Shown here piece after piece: positions 61,230 to 64,000 of a stretch of DNA of 64,000 nucleotides. Both the position numbers and the translations under genes were made by a program. A model generated the notes under the pieces. It made no database searches. It saw only the letters and a program-made list of their open reading frames with translations, and was not told the origin of the DNA. This DNA is from a bacterium (lineage in GTDB: Bacteria; SM23-31). Positions within the stretch are counted from its first letter, which is position 1; every line of letters starts with the position of its first letter. The stretch spans positions 1 through 64,000 of the forward strand of contig JANQEH010000058.1 of assembly GCA_028278455.1 (NCBI GenBank). The letters are read 5' to 3'.

Positions 61230-61977
61230 ATGAATTCGAAAAGGAATCAATATAAGGGAATACCTGTTCGGATTCTATCTGTGCTGATACTAATATCCTT
61301 ATCCGGCTTTTATTATCCTGCAGGAGCGCAGAGCTTCAGACCGGTAATGGCTATTGAAGACTTTCCCAGGAACTTTTCTCTTTATATCGGATCTAGGCCC
61401 AGCGGCCCTGCCGGAGATGTTGAACAGGCAATGAGGGATTCTGAATTCAACGATGTAACCTCACCCACCGGGTGCGGCAGGAATTTCCTAACTCAAAAAC
61501 CGGGATGGATGAATTCGGCTCCTTCCCCTGGCTGGTATCGATCCAGCGCTCGATCAATGAACAATTCAGCGCGGGATTGACGGTAAGCTGGAAAAGAATC
61601 GGGAAAGGGATGACTATTATTACCTTGCGGTTGAATACTCGGTTCTGAAGATCGCACCGGTTATGGAATTCAGGCTGAACAGATTTATAAGTGTTGGCTT
61701 AGGCACGGCGCTGTATATTGCTGAATTCAGCCAGGTAGAGCCGAATGATGAAGTATCATCAAGAAATCAGAATATCGGGTATATTGCGGATATCGGTTTA
61801 CTGCTGCCGTCGAAGGGAAGGTCATATTTCGAGGTTAAATGGCAGTTCCGTGGAGTAGGTGGGACAAATATCGGTCCTTATGATGTTACTATTCTGTCAG
61901 GCAGTGTGAATTTCACGGGAGCGAAAGCTTCTTTCAATCACAGCTACCTCGGTGTAGGATTCGGCTTCAGGTTTTAG
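61230..61977 (+). pseudogene. Outer-membrane beta-barrel protein gene broken by two frameshifts
   Basis: The gene starts with GGAGG and a clear signal peptide (1-34, 'PAGAQSF'), but three frames are needed to read a continuous protein. Frame 0 runs to about 61500 ('FLTQKPG'), frame 2 then gives 'MDEFGSFPWLVSIQRSINEQ' to 'SWKRIGKG', and from about 61610 frame 1 gives 'YYYLAVEYSVLKIAPVMEF' through 'YLGVGFGFRF' with the barrel-like C-terminal Phe. Each shift equals a single-base loss next to homopolymers (AAAAACCGGG and GGGAAAGGGA), so either mutation or a read/assembly error explains it. The intact product would be about 250 residues. Confidence 0.7.
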
Positions 61978-62130
61978 GTTGATTCCGGAGAAAAATGTCC
62001 CGGAAGGGACAATTGACAATAGCCCATCGATTTATCGATGCGTAATGAGTTAATACGTAATTGCGTCCTGAAGGGACGCTTGAAATTGTAAGGGATAGAT
62101 TCAACCCTCCCTTCAGGACGATATCAATAA
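61978..62130. repeat. Clustered GTCCYGAAGGGAC short palindromes
   Basis: GTCCCGGAAGGGAC (61996-62009), GCGTCCTGAAGGGACGC (62063-62079) and an inverted relative CCCTTCAGGACG (62109-62120) lie within 125 bp. They resemble short dispersed palindromic repeats, and they separate the broken barrel gene from the convergent gene at 62275. Confidence 0.55.
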
Positions 62131-62274
62131 GTTGGATTTACCCCGCAATAAATTCCAGGGCTATTTTCATACGATCCCCAGGAGAATGGCAATTGAAAAT
62201 GGATCCCACCCGCCATTTGCAGGACAGGAATACGAAATGTGAAGATTTTTGGAGGGAATGAATAACCGAAATAT

Positions 62275-62814
62275 TTATCCCTTCTGGCCTGTGAACCAGT
62301 CATCCCGGCTCTTGAAAAGGACATTGAATGTCGTAAGAGTACCGTATATCCTCGTGATATACTGCTGGAATTCGACTTTTTCCTCGTCTGTCAGCTTTCC
62401 ATTGGAATTGATCTTCTGTTCCATAACGCGTATCCGGTCGCGGATCATAACGATCTTATGAAAAAAAGCTTCGATGGGTACTTCCTTCGGCTGGAGGTCG
62501 TCCTGATTCGGGTAAAACACCATTTTACCACCGGTCCACCTGTCTCCGAGTTCTACTTCGCTTACGGGAAGCTCTTCGTTTAATACTTCCCGGATAGCGT
62601 CTTTAAGGTCTTCGTAATTGAATCCTTCGGAAGCAGACTTTATTTTACCCACAATTTTATCTTCGGTTACGGTTATCGCCTTTTTACCTTCATTCTCAAA
62701 ATCTACGAACCACTTGGGCTGAGGATCGGTTTCGAGTATTTTTACGATTCTGCCTTTACCGAATACACTGTGTTCAAAAGTGTCTCCGGCTCTGAATGAT
62801 CTCAAGTCTTCCAT
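62275..62814 (-). CDS. Uncharacterised protein with UvrD-C-terminal/Tudor-like N-terminus
   Basis: The 179-residue protein opens with 'FRAGDTFEHSVFGKGRIVKI' followed by 'WFVDFENEGKKAITV'. This resembles the small SH3/Tudor domain at the C-terminus of UvrD/PcrA helicases, which contacts RNA polymerase. The rest contains an acidic stretch and a C-terminal helical hairpin ('FFHKIVMIRDRIRVMEQKI', 'QQYITRIYGTLTTFNVLF'). The family is not one I recognise; a role at polymerase or nucleic acid is an inference from the N-terminus only. Confidence 0.65.
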   Translation of the reverse strand: MEDLRSFRAGDTFEHSVFGKGRIVKILETDPQPKWFVDFENEGKKAITVTEDKIVGKIKSASEGFNYEDLKDAIREVLNEELPVSEVELGDRWTGGKMVFYPNQDDLQPKEVPIEAFFHKIVMIRDRIRVMEQKINSNGKLTDEEKVEFQQYITRIYGTLTTFNVLFKSRDDWFTGQKG

Positions 62815-63009
62815 AAATAGTAGCTCCTGCTGATCTCCTGTGTTTTATACGTTATATAGAATAGCTATGATATATAATAAAGAATACGGGAAATAAAATC
62901 AATGGTGATTTATTTAAATTGATCTATAATCCCGGATTGATTGTTTAGGATTTATTTATTAACTTACAATTAGATATTTTTATGACATTATATAATAAGG
63001 ATAATTATA

Positions 63010-63273
63010 ATGGAAATCAGTTTTGCCGTAGAAGGAACAGAGATTAACATAGAAAACTTCGAGGATGATGAAACAAAGCAGGCCGCTTATGATTTCAAGG
63101 CTAAAATGGAGGCTATACTGAAAGACTTCAGGTGTCCTGAACACGATAAGTCCGGAAAAATCGTATTTAATATGACAGTGCCGGATGTGGAGAGTATTAA
63201 CGCTGTCGAGGTTTTCGGCTGTTGTACTGATTTTAAAATGGCAGTGATCGACAAAGTTACCGAAGAGGAATGA
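63010..63273 (+). CDS. Small uncharacterised protein
   Basis: The 87-residue acidic soluble protein has 'FRCPEHDKSGKIVFNMT' and 'VEVFGCCTDFKMAVIDKV'. The single Cys-x2-His followed by Cys-Cys could bind a metal, but spacing and number do not match a known motif. AAGGATAATTATA precedes the ATG. The family is not recognised. Confidence 0.6.
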   Translation: MEISFAVEGTEINIENFEDDETKQAAYDFKAKMEAILKDFRCPEHDKSGKIVFNMTVPDVESINAVEVFGCCTDFKMAVIDKVTEEE

Positions 63274-63297
63274 TCAGGGCGGGGATCATTTTTTCTT
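63270..63297 (+). terminator. Short hairpin with T-tract after gene at 63010
   Basis: ATGATC (63270-63275) pairs with GATCAT (63284-63289), followed by TTTTTTC. The stem overlaps the stop codon and is only six base pairs. Confidence 0.5.
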
Positions 63298-63561
63298 CTC
63301 TTCTTCCTGCTGAAAAAAATCCTTTGCCTGTTTTTTCAGGATTTTCAGATCCTCATAGACTGTAGTAAGCGCATACTCAAATTCCGCAAGTGTCTGGCAT
63401 TTTTCGGATAGAACAACGAGATTTTTTGTCCTGCCTTCCTTATTTCTGAAAGAACCCCTCTTTTCCTCAACGAGTCCGATTTGCGCTGTCCTCGGTTTAA
63501 TCTCGTCACCAACTATATTCTTATATATACTTTCCATGAATACCAGTTTCTTTGTCTCCAT
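63286..63561 (-). CDS. Small charged helical protein, uncharacterised
   Basis: The 91-residue protein is Lys/Glu-rich. It has a beta-like first half ('KLVFMESIYKNIVGDEIKP') and a C-terminal coiled-coil-like helix ('TVYEDLKILKKQAKDFFQQE'). No signal or membrane segment is present. It converges on the gene at 63010, 12 bp away. The family is not recognised. Confidence 0.55.
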   Translation of the reverse strand: METKKLVFMESIYKNIVGDEIKPRTAQIGLVEEKRGSFRNKEGRTKNLVVLSEKCQTLAEFEYALTTVYEDLKILKKQAKDFFQQEEEKKK

Positions 63562-63954
63562 TTGGATCTCCGGCTAAATAATATGATTTTGGGGTGCGTA
63601 ATTAAAAATATTTATTCTGTATCCAAAAGTAAAGTAAAATTTTTTGAAACCGAGATCCGTACTCTTATTCTAAGTCTATATCCAATGTATAAAAAAATAG
63701 TCAATCCCCAGAGTCCCACTTTTCTAACGGGATTTTTGTGATTACTTTTTCTGGATCTAACCGGGAAAACACTGCAAAATTTAAGCTGAAATTCAGAAAT
63801 TCCGATAATATTAACAGGACAGGAAAGTCCACTTTGAGCAGTAGACGGCAATTAATCGGCGGTTTTCGGAGAATAATCAGATACCGCAAGGATGCGCCGG
63901 ATGCTCTGGATGACCGTCGTAAACATTGATCAACGTATAAAGGGGGTGGTTAAT
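63562..63954. other. Gene-free interval near the right edge
   Basis: AT-rich at first, then mixed composition. Open frames are short with no ribosome site or recognisable content. Confidence 0.4.
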
Positions 63955-64000
63955 GTGTATGGCGAAGTTGACAATTATTACAGGATCAGGCCTGTAAATC
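63955..64000 (+). CDS. Possible start of a gene running out of the window
   Basis: A GTG at 63955 has AAGGGGG eight bases upstream and reads 'VYGEVDNYYRIRPVN' without a stop to the window edge. An in-frame GTG at 63946 is too close to that site. Only 15 codons are visible, so the call rests on the ribosome site alone. Confidence 0.35.
   Translation, partial: MYGEVDNYYRIRPVN

Noticed and set aside
63481-63929. Short open frames near the right edge
   Set aside because: They overlap on both strands, lack ribosome sites and do not resemble any protein family.
1-64000. CRISPR arrays, rRNA, tRNA, riboswitches or prophage
   Set aside because: I looked for regularly spaced repeats, conserved RNA boxes and phage genes and saw none. 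A tRNA scan and Rfam search would be needed to exclude small RNAs.

Overview
The window looks like a chromosomal segment of a Gram-negative, heterotrophic bacterium of the FCB (Fibrobacteres-Chlorobi-Bacteroidetes) superphylum. It is probably from one of the less-studied lineages (Ignavibacteria, Calditrichota, KSB1 or Marinimicrobia type) rather than Bacteroidetes proper. The evidence is a DUF5916 outer-membrane protein, an STN/CarboxypepD_reg protein, four secreted proteins with a C-terminal 'QNYPNPFNP' FlgD-like/type IX-style sorting domain, large MacB/FtsX permeases with PadR regulators, and promoter-like sequences of ordinary sigma-70 shape. The lineage is an inference; no rRNA, tRNA, CRISPR array, transposase or phage gene was seen.

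Layout. 0-3.3 kb: the end of a DUF5916 protein, an ornithine cyclodeaminase/mu-crystallin homologue and a single-domain response regulator. 3.6-8.5 kb (minus strand): a six-gene zinc operon, fur/zur-znuA-znuC-znuB-RDD protein-PLP decarboxylase, with a perfect palindrome over the -35 box of its promoter. 8.8-14.5 kb: PHP/half-glycosyltransferase, GT4 glycosyltransferase, UPF0104 membrane protein and a B12-binding radical SAM enzyme, a probable glycolipid locus. 15.5-19.2 kb (minus): a four-gene corrinoid methyl-transfer operon (MttB-like methyltransferase, stand-alone MetH-type activator, corrinoid protein, homocysteine methyltransferase). This resembles a methionine synthase taken apart, with its folate module replaced by an MttB-type module. 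19.6-25.6 kb: a YeiH-like transporter with a small membrane protein, histidine ammonia-lyase with an Ala-Cys-Gly MIO triad, a fused FTCD with a zinc-finger-like insertion, and a response regulator. 25.6-33.2 kb: phosphoesterase, D-aminoacylase-like lipoprotein, alpha/beta hydrolase, ZIP transporter, two uncharacterised proteins, a receiver protein and CheB.

33.4-50.5 kb holds three paralogous PadR-permease cassettes. Each has its own pair of palindromes upstream of padR; in two cassettes the pairs are spaced exactly 44 bp. Two paralogous TonB-like proteins, a DUF4097 protein and an iron-sulfur flavoprotein are interleaved. A more AT-rich block at about 36.7-39.4 kb carries a secreted protein and a matrixin-type protease/beta-helix protein whose base composition changes partway through the gene. 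50.7-64 kb: a universal stress protein, three minus-strand sorting-tag proteins (YCF48-like, a small secreted protein, and a 1351-residue plant-like LRR protein) with a duplicated 130-bp leader and duplicated tag DNA, then an STN protein, a beta-barrel gene apparently broken by two frameshifts, and small uncharacterised genes up to the window edge.

The metabolic theme is amino-acid and methylated-amine use (HutH, FTCD, MttB system, D-aminoacylase, PLP decarboxylase, cyclodeaminase homologue). The surface theme is secreted adhesion or protease proteins and regulated FtsX-type permeases. The strongest candidates for undescribed biology are the MttB-to-homocysteine operon and the PadR-permease cassettes with private palindrome pairs.
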